Assembly (NCBI RefSeq): GCF_002157735.2
Contig: NZ_AP018689.1
Coordinates: 2,327,619-2,391,618, forward strand
DNA from: Vibrio aphrogenes
Lineage (GTDB): Bacteria; Pseudomonadota; Gammaproteobacteria; Enterobacterales; Vibrionaceae
Length of the DNA: 64,000 nucleotides
Direction: 5' to 3'
The notes under the pieces are model-generated. The model made no database searches, was not told the DNA's origin, and saw only the letters and a list, made by a program, of their open reading frames with translations. A program made the translations under genes and the position numbers. Each line of letters starts with the position of its first letter. Position 1 is the stretch's first letter. Positions 9,721 to 18,380 of the stretch are shown here, one piece after another.

Positions 9721-12276
9721 ATGACCGCACCTCGTTTAACGCTCCGTACCGCGATTATTCTTCCTCTCGCTTTGATATTTCTTATCATGAGCGTGGTCAT
9801 CTTTATTACTCAATCGATCACCTATAAAAACACTTTAGAAGAACTGAGCCAAAAAGAACTCACCACGATGTCGCAAACCATCAAAGTGAACTTAAGTGAT
9901 TACCTTTACCCTACTTTTATGATCAGTTCAGCATTGAGCCAATCCATCAAACATCAATTTATTAATAAAAATAGCACTTCTGAAACTCGGGCTAATTTTT
10001 TGTTTGATGCCTACAACAGCATCAAAGATCAAGTACCACAACTCGATACACTGAATATTGGACTAGATGAAAGTGGCTACTATTATGGATATCGTCGCGA
10101 AGCCGATCACACCTTATCACTGCTATTAAAAGATGAAACTACTGATAACGCACTGATTGTGTATGAAGATTCGACCCCCGATAGCCCTGTGATTTATAAA
10201 TTGAAAGATTACGACATGCATTTACGACCTTGGTATGCCCCAGTCGTTGAAGCTCGTAAACAAATGTGGTCAGAACCTTATATTAATAACGACGAGAAAA
10301 AAGAAGTCACGTTGTCAGCCATTACTCCCATTTTCAATAAAGAACAATTATTTGGGGTGATTGCTGCTGATATTCGAATTTCTAGTTTTAACCGTTTTTT
10401 GATTGAGCAAAAACAGAAACACGATCGCACGGTTTTTATTTTTGATTCAGAGCAAAGACTTATCGCTCAGTCTGAAAACATTAATAACTTATTTAGTGAA
10501 AATGCCCCTAAAACCGATGCCAAAAACCCCTTGTCTACCTTTGGTGGCCGTCGCAGCATCTTCAAAAGTCATTCGCCTGAAATCAAAGCGACGGCTCAAG
10601 CCTATTTTCAACATAATGAATTAGAAGATACCGTTTTTAGTTACATGATTGGGAATAAAAAGCAGTTTGCCTATGTCACCAGCTTTAAAGATAAATATGG
10701 CCTAGATTGGCATATTGCGCTATCTATTCCGGAATCAGAGGTCTTAGCAAAGCTCTCCACTCATCAATCAATGATGAATAGCTTCATTTTAGTCTGTACC
10801 TTATTACTCTGTTTTGGTGGATTTATTTTCTTAACGCGTATTACATCTCCCATCACACAAACGGCTAAAGCTGCACAAAAGTTGGCACAACGTGATTGGA
10901 GTACCAACCTACCCACTTTAGGCCAAACCTATGAAACCTATAGCTTAGTAAAATCATTTAATGAAATGGCCAATGATTTACAAGCCGCATTTACCAATTT
11001 ACACCAACAGTTAGCCTTTGACTCTCTGACGCATTTATATAGCCGTGAAGGTCTAATCGAAGCTCTTCATAGTGAAAAAGACATGAATGGTTTTATCCTC
11101 GTAATTGGCTTTGATAACTTCCGCGATGTCAACGACAGCTTAGGTTATTTAAAGGGTGATCAATTGTTAACCATTGCGGCACAAAAGATCAAACACCTTT
11201 CTCCACAAAGTAGCTTTCTGGCTAGAATTGGTGGCAGTGAGTTTGCGATTGTGATACCGCACACCAGTGAGCGAGCGAAAAATTATTTAGTCGCAGTGAT
11301 CTTAAAAGTTTTCTCCACCCCTGTATCTCTCGGCCTGGAAAACATTTTATTGTCTCCAGCGATTGGAACCTGTATGGCACAAGGCAAACCAGAAATAGAA
11401 CGATGGCTACGTCAAGCCAGTATTGCGTTAAGCCATGCGAAGAAAAATCAGCAAAAAGAAGCGCCTTACTCCAGTGATCTCGAGACGGTTTCATTGCAAC
11501 GTACTCAGACCATAGTGCAAATCACCGAAGCATTGAAAAAGAAAGAATTTTGCCCTTATTACCAGCCATTGGTTGATTTAAAAACCAATACCATCGTTGG
11601 AGCCGAAGCTTTAGCTCGTTGGGTATCCCCTACCCAAGGTTTAATCTCACCCATGTCTTTTATTGCACTGGCAGAGGAAGTTGGACTGATAATTCCGATT
11701 GGCAAGCAAATTTTAATGCAAGCCTGCCAAGAAACTAAAAATGAAATTGAAGCCGGTCGCTGGCCTGAGGATTTCCATCTGCATGTGAATACCGCTGTCA
11801 TACAACTGGCTTCTGAGCAATTTATTGACGATTTAAAACACATATTAGAGAAAACTCAACTTCCACCACACAACCTTACATTAGAAGTGGTCGAGAGTGA
11901 TTTAATCAATAATAATACGGTCTTAACGACTATTAATGATATTCGCGATTTAGGAGTCAGCATTGCCATTGATGACTTTGGTACCGGTTACTCATCGCTA
12001 TCTTACTTACAAAACATCCCATTTGACTATTTAAAAATCGACCAGTCTTTTATCCGCACGCTAAGCCAAGATAATAATGACAACTCGATCACTGCCGCTA
12101 TTTTATCTTTAACCAAAGATATGCAAGGCGTCACGGTTGTAGCAGAAGGCATCGAAACCAAACAACAAGCGGATATCCTCATCTCTCTTGGTTGTGCTCA
12201 AGGGCAAGGTTATTATTTTGGTCGCCCTAGCCCTATTCAACAATGGCCCACTCAGCTTCAATTACCTCAAGCGTAA
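9721..12276 (+). CDS. Cache-sensing cyclic-di-GMP protein with degenerate GGDEF and intact EAL domain
   Basis: This is an inner membrane protein of about 851 residues. In order it has an N-terminal transmembrane segment, a periplasmic dCache sensory region (roughly 35-330, with DMHLRPWY), a second transmembrane segment, HAMP, GGDEF (about 430-590) and EAL (about 600-845). The GGDEF signature reads GGSEF (RIGGSEFAIVI), so cyclase activity is doubtful. The EAL domain keeps EALAR, the DDFGTGYSS loop and AEGIET, which predicts phosphodiesterase activity. An in-frame TTG at 9712 is an alternative start; neither has a clear ribosome site. The signal sensed is unknown. Confidence 0.9.
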   Translation: MTAPRLTLRTAIILPLALIFLIMSVVIFITQSITYKNTLEELSQKELTTMSQTIKVNLSDYLYPTFMISSALSQSIKHQFINKNSTSETRANFLFDAYNSIKDQVPQLDTLNIGLDESGYYYGYRREADHTLSLLLKDETTDNALIVYEDSTPDSPVIYKLKDYDMHLRPWYAPVVEARKQMWSEPYINNDEKKEVTLSAITPIFNKEQLFGVIAADIRISSFNRFLIEQKQKHDRTVFIFDSEQRLIAQSENINNLFSENAPKTDAKNPLSTFGGRRSIFKSHSPEIKATAQAYFQHNELEDTVFSYMIGNKKQFAYVTSFKDKYGLDWHIALSIPESEVLAKLSTHQSMMNSFILVCTLLLCFGGFIFLTRITSPITQTAKAAQKLAQRDWSTNLPTLGQTYETYSLVKSFNEMANDLQAAFTNLHQQLAFDSLTHLYSREGLIEALHSEKDMNGFILVIGFDNFRDVNDSLGYLKGDQLLTIAAQKIKHLSPQSSFLARIGGSEFAIVIPHTSERAKNYLVAVILKVFSTPVSLGLENILLSPAIGTCMAQGKPEIERWLRQASIALSHAKKNQQKEAPYSSDLETVSLQRTQTIVQITEALKKKEFCPYYQPLVDLKTNTIVGAEALARWVSPTQGLISPMSFIALAEEVGLIIPIGKQILMQACQETKNEIEAGRWPEDFHLHVNTAVIQLASEQFIDDLKHILEKTQLPPHNLTLEVVESDLINNNTVLTTINDIRDLGVSIAIDDFGTGYSSLSYLQNIPFDYLKIDQSFIRTLSQDNNDNSITAAILSLTKDMQGVTVVAEGIETKQQADILISLGCAQGQGYYFGRPSPIQQWPTQLQLPQA

Positions 12277-12330
12277 ACCGAATAGATATCGCACTCATTA
12301 TCTAGTCGTCTATTTGGTGTTATTGGAATA

Positions 12331-12366
12331 AAAATGCCGCGATCTCTTTTTAGAGAACGCGGCATC
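12331..12366 (-). terminator. Terminator of hemN
   Basis: ATGCCGCG and CGCGGCAT form a GC-rich stem, extended by TCTC/GAGA, around a short loop. On the minus strand it is followed by TTTTTA. It serves hemN and may also stop the converging EAL-gene transcript. Confidence 0.85.
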
Positions 12367-12402
12367 CTAATCGATAAACAAGTTAATCGTTAAGCGAGGA
12401 GT

Positions 12403-13779
12403 TTAAATCACTCGTGAGAATTGCTGTTGTCGTGCTCGGTTACGCAAATAGGTATCAAAACACATACAAATATTACGAATCAATAAACGCCCACGTAAGG
12501 TGACGCTAATGGTCGTAGCCGTTTCTTCGACTAATTCATCATTAATAAAGGTTTTTAGTAACGCCAGATCTTCAGCAAAATATTGGTTAAAATTCAGATT
12601 AAAGGTCTTTTCTACCCAAGCTTTATCTAAGGTAAAATTGCAGATAAATTGCTTAATCACTTCACGGCGAATTAAATCATCTTGGTTTAAGACTACACCA
12701 CGCCACAAAGCATGACGCTGTTCATCCACTTGTGCGTAATACTTTTTCAGCTCTTTTTGGTTCTGAGCATAACTGTTACCGACCATAGAAATGGCAGACA
12801 CGCCAAAACCAATCAGATCACAGTCACCTTGAGTGGTATAACCTTGGAAGTTACGATGCAGTACTCCTGCTCGTTGCGCGACAGCCAGTTCATCCTCTGG
12901 TAACGCAAAGTGATCCATGCCAATAAACTGATAGCCCGCCCCAGTCAGCGTTTTAATGGTGTATTGCAAGATCGCCATTTTTTGCTCGGCTGACGGCATG
13001 TGCTCTTCTTTTAATTTCGCTTGTGCAGCAAAGAGTTGCGGCATGTGGGCGTAATTAAAAATAGACAGACGCCCCGGCTTCATCGTCAACACTTTCTCTA
13101 AGGTATGCGAAAACGTCGCTAAGGTTTGCTTAGGCAGCCCATAAATCAGATCTAAGTTCGTAGAGCGGAAACCAAGTTGCTTAGCTCGCTCAACCATGGC
13201 CACGATAAAGTCTTCATCTTGATCTCGGTTCACTAATTGCTGAACTTCTTTATCAAAATCTTGCACCCCAATACTTAAGCGGTTAAACCCTTCTTTACGT
13301 AAATGATCAAGCATATCAAGCTCAATTTCACGAGGGTCCACTTCAATACTGATTTCAGCATCTGGAGTAAAAGTAAATTCACTACGTAAGGCCGTCATCA
13401 AGCGCGTCATTTGAATCTTGGTCAAGAAGGTCGGCGTTCCCCCACCAAAATGCAATTGAGTCACTTGGCGCTGCTGAATTAACGGAGCGCGCTCGCGAAT
13501 TTCTTGAATCAAGACTTGTAGATAGTCATCGGCTTTATGTTGATGACGAGTAATGACTTTATTACAGCCACAGTAATAGCAAAGCTTATGGCAAAAAGGG
13601 ATATGAATATATAAAGACAGTGGCCGTTCAGGATGATCTGCGCACGCCATATCCAAATCGGAAATCGTGAACGCTTCATGAAATTCAACTGCCGTTGGAT
13701 AAGAGGTATAACGTGGCCCAGAGTAATTATATTTCTCCAGCATTGCTTGATCCCACACAATTTGCTCTTTTGACATCAT
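12403..13779 (-). CDS. hemN: Oxygen-independent coproporphyrinogen III oxidase (radical SAM)
   Basis: This protein of about 458 residues converts coproporphyrinogen III to protoporphyrinogen IX in anaerobic haem synthesis. The radical-SAM cluster motif is seen as CHKLCYYCGC (Cys-x3-Cys-x2-Cys), near residue 60. HFGGGTPTFL and SIGVQDF are further family motifs, and the HemN C-terminal domain is present. The length fits true HemN rather than the shorter HemW. A GTG at 13788 is in frame, but the ATG at 13779 (or 13776) fits better. Confidence 0.96.
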   Translation of the reverse strand: MMSKEQIVWDQAMLEKYNYSGPRYTSYPTAVEFHEAFTISDLDMACADHPERPLSLYIHIPFCHKLCYYCGCNKVITRHQHKADDYLQVLIQEIRERAPLIQQRQVTQLHFGGGTPTFLTKIQMTRLMTALRSEFTFTPDAEISIEVDPREIELDMLDHLRKEGFNRLSIGVQDFDKEVQQLVNRDQDEDFIVAMVERAKQLGFRSTNLDLIYGLPKQTLATFSHTLEKVLTMKPGRLSIFNYAHMPQLFAAQAKLKEEHMPSAEQKMAILQYTIKTLTGAGYQFIGMDHFALPEDELAVAQRAGVLHRNFQGYTTQGDCDLIGFGVSAISMVGNSYAQNQKELKKYYAQVDEQRHALWRGVVLNQDDLIRREVIKQFICNFTLDKAWVEKTFNLNFNQYFAEDLALLKTFINDELVEETATTISVTLRGRLLIRNICMCFDTYLRNRARQQQFSRVI

Positions 13780-13887
13780 GATTTCCACTTATCTGTTACG
13801 ACGATATTCATTCTAAGGAGCAGATAAATACCGTCTCTGTATCACAATTGAAATACCCATAAAGGCTAGAACGGCACTTATCTTGTC

Positions 13888-14376
13888 CTACATCATTTTT
13901 ATCGGTATTTGTTGATTCAATGGCGCAATACGCTCTTTTAATTGCGTCAATTCTTGGATGATATTGTCCGTTAGGCGCGCTTCGGCTTTTTGACGTGCTA
14001 AGGTTTGTTTCATTCGGAGCTGCTTTTCAAGCTTCTGCCTTTCCTCACCACGAGCCATATCTTTAACGATCTCATACAGTTCATAAATGGCAGGATAATC
14101 ACGACTAAAATCAATGCGATCCTCACCTTGAACGTAATCCATAATGCAATACACACGAATTACGATCTCAGATAAATCGCACTGCTCATGAATGCCCGCC
14201 ATACATAGTGTATGAACGTTATCAAAGATATTGGCATTACGCTTTTCAATTGCTCTTTGTTGTTGAATTTCAATCAGTTGCTTTTGCTTTTTTACTTTGA
14301 TCAATAAAAATCCAGCATAACTGGCTAAAGCAACAATAATGATGGCACCAACAATGGCTAACAATACGATAGGCAT
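13888..14376 (-). CDS. DUF2489 family protein
   Basis: This 162-residue protein has one N-terminal transmembrane helix (about residues 3-26) and a charged helical cytoplasmic region rich in Lys, Arg, Glu and Gln. It matches DUF2489 proteins conserved next to hemN and yihI in vibrios. No enzymatic motif is visible and the function is unknown. The ribosome site AAGGAG is ideally placed before the ATG. It starts 24 bases after the yihI stop, so the two are probably cotranscribed. Confidence 0.8.
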   Translation of the reverse strand: MPIVLLAIVGAIIIVALASYAGFLLIKVKKQKQLIEIQQQRAIEKRNANIFDNVHTLCMAGIHEQCDLSEIVIRVYCIMDYVQGEDRIDFSRDYPAIYELYEIVKDMARGEERQKLEKQLRMKQTLARQKAEARLTDNIIQELTQLKERIAPLNQQIPIKMM

Positions 14377-14400
14377 AACACTCCTTAATTGGCGTCCGGA

Positions 14401-14970
14401 TTATTTAAAATCGTTGAGATCCAAATCTTCAAATTGAGATAATAGATCATCATCTGAAGCCGATTTCTTCGCTTTTTTCTCAGAGACAGCTTTCACTTCA
14501 AGCTCGGGCTCAGAGTCTAGCACTTCCTCTTCTTCAAAAATGCCAAGTTGCTTCATTAATGCTTCTAAGCGATCCAGTTTTTGATCGACATAAGCTTGCA
14601 AGCCAGCCCCTAATTTTTCACCATTGTCTAAACGGTCAATCAAGACATTTAGTTGCGCATCATTTTGAATCGCTTCTAATTCTTGCTCGGCATTTAAGCG
14701 ACGTTGTTGCTTATTTGGTTTCGCTTTGGTGTCGACAATCAAAGGAATCGGTTTCTTGCTGCCGTGGCGAGGATCTTTTGCGCCACCTTGAGCATGCGCT
14801 TGTTTGCTCGCAGAACCATCTGAATGACGGCTACCAGATTTCAAACCTTTACGTTTATTGAGGCGCTTGCGTAAGCGACCTTCTACATCTGATTCTGAAC
14901 GATTACGAGTAACAATGACTTCATCGGCACCCGCTGAACCCGGTTTTCTCGATTTTTTCTTACGTGACAT
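14401..14970 (-). CDS. yihI: Der GTPase-activating protein YihI
   Basis: This 189-residue, highly charged protein has a basic N-terminus (MSRKKKSRKPGSAG), a central conserved segment RLDNGEKLGAGLQAYVDQKLDRLEALM and an acidic C-terminal tail. This architecture is that of YihI, which stimulates the ribosome-assembly GTPase Der (EngA). In E. coli it likewise neighbours hemN. The assignment rests on the conserved central segment and context. Confidence 0.92.
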   Translation of the reverse strand: MSRKKKSRKPGSAGADEVIVTRNRSESDVEGRLRKRLNKRKGLKSGSRHSDGSASKQAHAQGGAKDPRHGSKKPIPLIVDTKAKPNKQQRRLNAEQELEAIQNDAQLNVLIDRLDNGEKLGAGLQAYVDQKLDRLEALMKQLGIFEEEEVLDSEPELEVKAVSEKKAKKSASDDDLLSQFEDLDLNDFK

Positions 14971-15001
14971 TCTTTTTTTTCCTATGGTAAGGCTGACTCT
15001 A

Positions 15002-15640
15002 TCATTCAGCCTTTTTCAGTAACATGACGTCATTACCGATAAATTCAAGTTGTAATTGATCGCGCTGAGCCAAAAATTCAAACGTTGCTCGACTGAAAAA
15101 CACCACATGAGTGGGATCATGGCGATAATGCCAAGTGGCAAACGCATCAACATCTTTGACTAATTTGGTCATGACGCCTAGCCAACCACCGGGTTTGAGC
15201 ATCTCAAGCCACTGTTGCCAGACTAGGTTTGGAGTAAATAAATGCTCAATCACTTCCGTAGCAGTGACAAAATCGTACTGTTGATTTAGTACCTGTTTAT
15301 CAGGGTAGTAATAATGATCATACAACGCCACCTGATGCCCTTGTTCTTCAAGCATCATCGCGAGAGCTGGGCCTGGGCCACAACCAAAATCTAATCCATG
15401 TGAGTTTGCGGCAATACGCTGCAATATAGGGTCGGCCATTCTTGATAAAAAACGACGATAACCTGCGTCTTGTGGATTATTTTCATGCAGATCATACACT
15501 GCTTTTTCGGCAACAGCATCAACACGTTGTTCAGGGTGAACAAACACTAACTGGCATTGCTGACACTGTAAATATTGACGTCGGCTGTCTGCATAATAAC
15601 GGATCGTTTTTTTGCTTTCACACAATGGACAATTTAGCAT
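15002..15640 (-). CDS. Class I SAM-dependent methyltransferase with N-terminal zinc ribbon
   Basis: This protein of about 212 residues begins with two CxxC pairs (CPLCES and CQQC), suggesting a zinc ribbon. A Rossmann methyltransferase core with LDFGCGPGPALAMML and VTATEVIEHL follows, the latter typical of UbiE/Methyltransf_11-like enzymes. The substrate is unknown. An upstream in-frame ATG at 15712 exists. The ATG at 15640 follows a good AAGGGG ribosome site and starts directly at the zinc ribbon, so it is preferred. The upstream cytochrome c4 gene has its own terminator. Confidence 0.85.
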   Translation of the reverse strand: MLNCPLCESKKTIRYYADSRRQYLQCQQCQLVFVHPEQRVDAVAEKAVYDLHENNPQDAGYRRFLSRMADPILQRIAANSHGLDFGCGPGPALAMMLEEQGHQVALYDHYYYPDKQVLNQQYDFVTATEVIEHLFTPNLVWQQWLEMLKPGGWLGVMTKLVKDVDAFATWHYRHDPTHVVFFSRATFEFLAQRDQLQLEFIGNDVMLLKKAE

Positions 15641-15737
15641 TATACATCCCCTTATTCTTAAGGATGCGCAACATACCAGAAATGGCGTTAGGAGTGGAGT
15701 TTTATTAATCAATTCTAATAAGATTTTCCATTAATAG

Positions 15738-15773
15738 AAAAAACCCTCAATTTAATTGATATAAATTGAGGGT
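15738..15773 (-). terminator. Terminator of the cytochrome c4 gene
   Basis: ACCCTCAATTTA and TAAATTGAGGGT form a stem of about 12 bp. On the minus strand it is followed by a run of T. It lies between the cytochrome gene and the methyltransferase gene. Confidence 0.85.
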
Positions 15774-15803
15774 CTAAAAGAAATTGATGTTAAAACATTC
15801 GCA

Positions 15804-16421
15804 TTAATGTAAACCACCAACATACTTCGATAAAATGTCGATTTCATCATCCGTTAGCTGGTTTGAAATATCTTGCATCATGCCATTCATATCATTATTG
15901 CGCTCACCTGAACGGAACTTCTCTAGTTGAGCTTTAATATAATCAGCATTTTGACCAGAGATTTTAGGGAAACCAGCTAACTCCATACCGTGTCCACGAG
16001 GCCCGTGACAAGCCGCACAAGCCGTTAATCCTTTTTCTGCGTCACCAGCAAAATACAAAGCCTTACCTTGGTCGACAACATTTTCAGGAGTGGAACCATC
16101 CGTTTGAGGGATAGAAGCATAATAAGCCGATAAATCAGCTATATCTTGATCCGTTAATGGCATCGCCATCGCACTCATCACTGGCTCGTAGCGACCTTGT
16201 TTACCACCACTACTCATGCCTAACTTTAAATCGTGCAGCTGTTTCTCAAGATAGTTAACATGCTGACCCGCTAATTTGGGGTATTGAGCAATCAGAGCAT
16301 TGCCGTCAGCACCATGGCAGGCCGCACAGGTTGCCGACTTTTCTTTCCCAGCATCGATATTACCTTGTGCCCATACCGAACTACTGGCAACTAAACTAAT
16401 AAGGAGGACTAATCTTTTCAT
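15804..16421 (-). CDS. Dihaem cytochrome c4 (periplasmic electron carrier)
   Basis: This protein of about 205 residues has a Sec signal peptide (MKRLVLLISLVASSSVWA). Two CAACHG haem-binding motifs lie in two homologous halves, near mature residues 15 and 115. Each half also has a downstream Met that could be the axial ligand. Cytochrome c4 donates electrons to terminal oxidases such as cbb3. The start at 16421 is set by the signal peptide and an AAGGAGG site; a longer in-frame start at 16490 would bury the signal. It is divergent from engB, as in other vibrios. Confidence 0.94.
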   Translation of the reverse strand: MKRLVLLISLVASSSVWAQGNIDAGKEKSATCAACHGADGNALIAQYPKLAGQHVNYLEKQLHDLKLGMSSGGKQGRYEPVMSAMAMPLTDQDIADLSAYYASIPQTDGSTPENVVDQGKALYFAGDAEKGLTACAACHGPRGHGMELAGFPKISGQNADYIKAQLEKFRSGERNNDMNGMMQDISNQLTDDEIDILSKYVGGLH

Positions 16422-16602
16422 GACATTCCATTTATAATTATCTGCTTCCAATACCACGATACGCTCAGGTTCGTGATACACTATGTCCAAGTGAATTGGG
16501 CATTCTTTCTATTTAGTCTCGCCCAGATAAGTAAACTAATTGTACACAATTATACAAAAAAGCAATCATTCCTCTACAAAAGTGGAGATGGAGTTAACAA
16601 AT

Positions 16603-17310
16603 ATGGAAAAAATCCATTATCAAAATACCCACTTTATTACGAGTGCGCCCGATATTCGCCACCTTCCTGAAGATGCAGGGATCGAAGTTGCTTTTGCTGG
16701 TCGATCCAATGCCGGGAAGTCCAGCGCATTAAATAGATTAACGAATCAGAAGAACCTCGCGAAAACCAGTAAAACACCGGGTCGAACTCAGCTTATTAAC
16801 TTATTTAAAGTCACTGATAACTGCCATATTGTTGATTTACCAGGATATGGTTTTGCTCAGGTTCCGCTTGAGATGAAAAAGAAATGGCAAAAATCACTCG
16901 GTGAATATTTACAAAAACGTGAATGTTTAAAGGGATTAGTGGTGTTGATGGACATCCGTCACCCAATGAAAGACCTCGATCAACAACTGATTTACTGGGC
17001 TGTTGAAGTCAATATTCCAGTACAAGTGCTACTCACTAAAGCGGACAAATTAAAACAAGGCGCACGCAAGGCTCAATTGTTAAAAATCCGTGAAGCTTCT
17101 ATGGCGTTTTGTGGTGATGTTCAAGTTGATGTGTTCTCTTCCTTAAAAGGCCTTGGCGTTGATCAACTGCGTAAAAAATTAGATAGCTGGTTTGCCCCAG
17201 CTTTAGCGACAGAAGAAACACTAGCCCAGCTTCGTCGTGAAGAACTCGCAGAACAATTTGCACTAGAAGATGAGATCGTTAACCACTCAGATCAAGAAGA
17301 CTCAGAGTAA
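16603..17310 (+). CDS. engB: Ribosome biogenesis GTPase YihA/EngB (YsxC)
   Basis: This GTPase of about 235 residues is needed for 50S subunit assembly. GTP-binding motifs are intact: G1 [10 protein letters not shown]2 TPGRTQ, G3 DLPGYGFA and G4 TKADK. Homology with E. coli YihA begins at the Met encoded at 16603 (YQxTHF follows), with GGAG 9 bases upstream; the in-frame starts at 16540 and 16588 are less likely. The C-terminus is longer and acidic. The spf and polA genes downstream on the other strand match the enterobacterial order. Confidence 0.96.
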   Translation: MEKIHYQNTHFITSAPDIRHLPEDAGIEVAFAGRSNAGKSSALNRLTNQKNLAKTSKTPGRTQLINLFKVTDNCHIVDLPGYGFAQVPLEMKKKWQKSLGEYLQKRECLKGLVVLMDIRHPMKDLDQQLIYWAVEVNIPVQVLLTKADKLKQGARKAQLLKIREASMAFCGDVQVDVFSSLKGLGVDQLRKKLDSWFAPALATEETLAQLRREELAEQFALEDEIVNHSDQEDSE

Positions 17311-17327
17311 CCCCTTTCTATCATGAT

Positions 17328-17356
17328 AAAAGCAGTGGTCAAGCCGCTGCTTTTTT
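17328..17356 (+). terminator. Rho-independent terminator of engB
   Basis: AAAGCAGTGG and CCGCTGCTTT pair, with one mismatch, around a short loop and are followed by TTTTT. It lies about 20 bases after the engB stop. Confidence 0.88.
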
Positions 17357-17406
17357 ATCTCACTTATTCCCTTCTTTTTTATCAATGATTCCCTCAAAAA
17401 CTTAAG

Positions 17407-17642
17407 TTAACCTCAGCTGCGGATAACTAGAAGTCACTCAATACCGCACTTTGGGCGTCTAACTTCGTTAAAATCAACGCAATAGGCCAGCTATTGACTT
17501 ATGATTTTGCCTTGTTATCCATCCCAAATTGCAGCATTGAGAAAAAGTAACCAATCCTAGGTGCCTGATAGATATTTTTATCAACTATATATCAATAGGT
17601 TAGGCTTGTTATTGTGACACTCTTACCCGCAGTTGAGGTTAA
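17407..17642. repeat. 236-bp MITE-like element with 20-bp terminal inverted repeats
   Basis: The left end TTAACCTCAGCTGCGGATAA (17407-17426) is the inverted counterpart of the right end TTACCCGCAGTTGAGGTTAA (17623-17642), with about 17 of 20 positions matching. The interior has no ORF of note. The same end motif recurs singly near 18345 and, diverged, near 1885. A non-autonomous transposable element is inferred; no transposase gene is in the window. Confidence 0.6.
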
Positions 17643-17644
17643 GT

Positions 17645-17740
17645 TAAAAAAAATCCCCAGCAGCTTGGCGGCCAATGGGGACAATCGGAGAGAAATGGAG
17701 GTTTCACTTTTTTCTAATTAATGTTTTTTAAGCATTGACG
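17645..17740 (-). ncRNA. Possible small RNA ending in an orphan terminator
   Basis: On the minus strand, a stem built on TCCCC/GGGGA with an inner TTGG/CCAA pairing is followed by eight T residues (about 17645-17680). No protein gene on that strand precedes it; the nearest transcript, Spot 42, ends in its own terminator about 350 bases upstream. An independent short transcript is therefore plausible. I recall a vibrio RNA (VSsrna24) described near spf, but could not confirm homology. The 5' end is a guess and no convincing promoter was found. The rest of the 17741-18090 stretch holds only a small dyad at 17866-17885. Confidence 0.35.
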
Positions 17741-18093
17741 ATGATAACCAAAAACTCAAATATTTCATTAACCTCATCTTCTTGCCACTCCGGCAATCTC
17801 ATCTCATTGCGACCAAATCCACTCCCGATTACAAACGCATTACAGAAAAATCGCGTACCAGTTCACAAGCTTGTTTTTAAGCTTGAATGAATCGGTTTAT
17901 AACTGGCGATTACAGGACTATTTTTTTCGTTATTTTACAACAGGGTCATAAAAGACAACTCTAACAAGCACAACTTGCTGATCAAAGCTGAAATAAAAGC
18001 GGGGTTGATTGTGAGAAAAGGATAGCTAAAAAAGAAGTGACTTTAATTTAAAATCAATAAGTTAAACTGGTTATTGGTTTTTATTTTTCCCAA

Positions 18094-18199
18094 TAAAAAA
18101 CGCCCCAGTCAAAAACTGACTGGGGCGGCTGAAACAGCCTAATCCAATAACGTGAAACAAAAGGTCTAAAAGATAGAACATCTTACCTCTGTACCCTAC
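18094..18199 (-). ncRNA. spf: Spot 42 RNA
   Basis: On the minus strand the sequence starts GTAGGGTACAGAGGTAAGATG and ends in the stem GCCCCAGTCAG/CTGACTGGGGC followed by six T. Both are near-identical to E. coli Spot 42, and the position between polA and engB is the same. Spot 42 is an Hfq-dependent, CRP-repressed riboregulator of central and secondary carbon metabolism. The internal ORF starting at 18181 reads MFYLLDLLFHVIGLG, close to the SpfP microprotein, but the stop codon is missing here. Confidence 0.96.
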
Positions 18200-18206
18200 G
18201 CCTCTT

Positions 18207-18234
18207 AATTTACCGGAAATGATACTTAGATCAA
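18207..18234 (-). promoter_or_regulatory. Promoter of spf
   Basis: The -35 TTGATC (18229-18234) and -10 TAAATT (18207-18212) have a 16-base spacer. They place the start at the conserved Spot 42 5' G (18199). An imperfect CRP-like half site, ATGTGTAAA, lies further upstream on the minus strand, but a full CRP dyad was not seen. Confidence 0.65.
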
Positions 18235-18311
18235 GTTTTTTTTGTTCTTTATTTACACATTTTTTATGAAAATAACGAATTGGCAAATGAAATCAAAACT
18301 TTATTTATCAT

Positions 18312-18339
18312 AAAAAAAAGCCACCCCTTAAGGTGACTT
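18312..18339 (-). terminator. Terminator of polA
   Basis: On the minus strand, AGTCACC and GGTGGCT (with a G-T pair) form a stem followed by eight T. It lies about 40 bases beyond the polA stop. A copy of the GTTATCCGCAGCTGAGG repeat and an ATACCAATCGTATTAA sequence lie between the stop codon and the stem (18343-18380). Confidence 0.8.
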
Positions 18340-18342
18340 CTC

Positions 18343-18380
18343 GTTATCCGCAGCTGAGGTTAATGATACCAATCGTATTA
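18343..18380. repeat. Dispersed repeat fragment abutting the polA stop codon
   Basis: GTTATCCGCAGCTGAGGTTA is the same motif as the ends of the 17407-17642 element. It is followed by GATACCAATCGTATTAA, which matches the ATACCAATC repeat near 1850. The repeat runs into the last codon of polA. Confidence 0.5.

Noticed and set aside
9537..9800. 87-residue minus-strand ORF upstream of the EAL gene
   Set aside because: It is AT-rich, lysine/isoleucine-biased, overlaps the start of the EAL gene and has no recognisable family.
18071..18286. 71-codon ORF covering the spf region
   Set aside because: Its upstream half lies before the Spot 42 start site and cannot be on that RNA. Only the part from 18181 (SpfP-like) is of interest, and it is treated separately.
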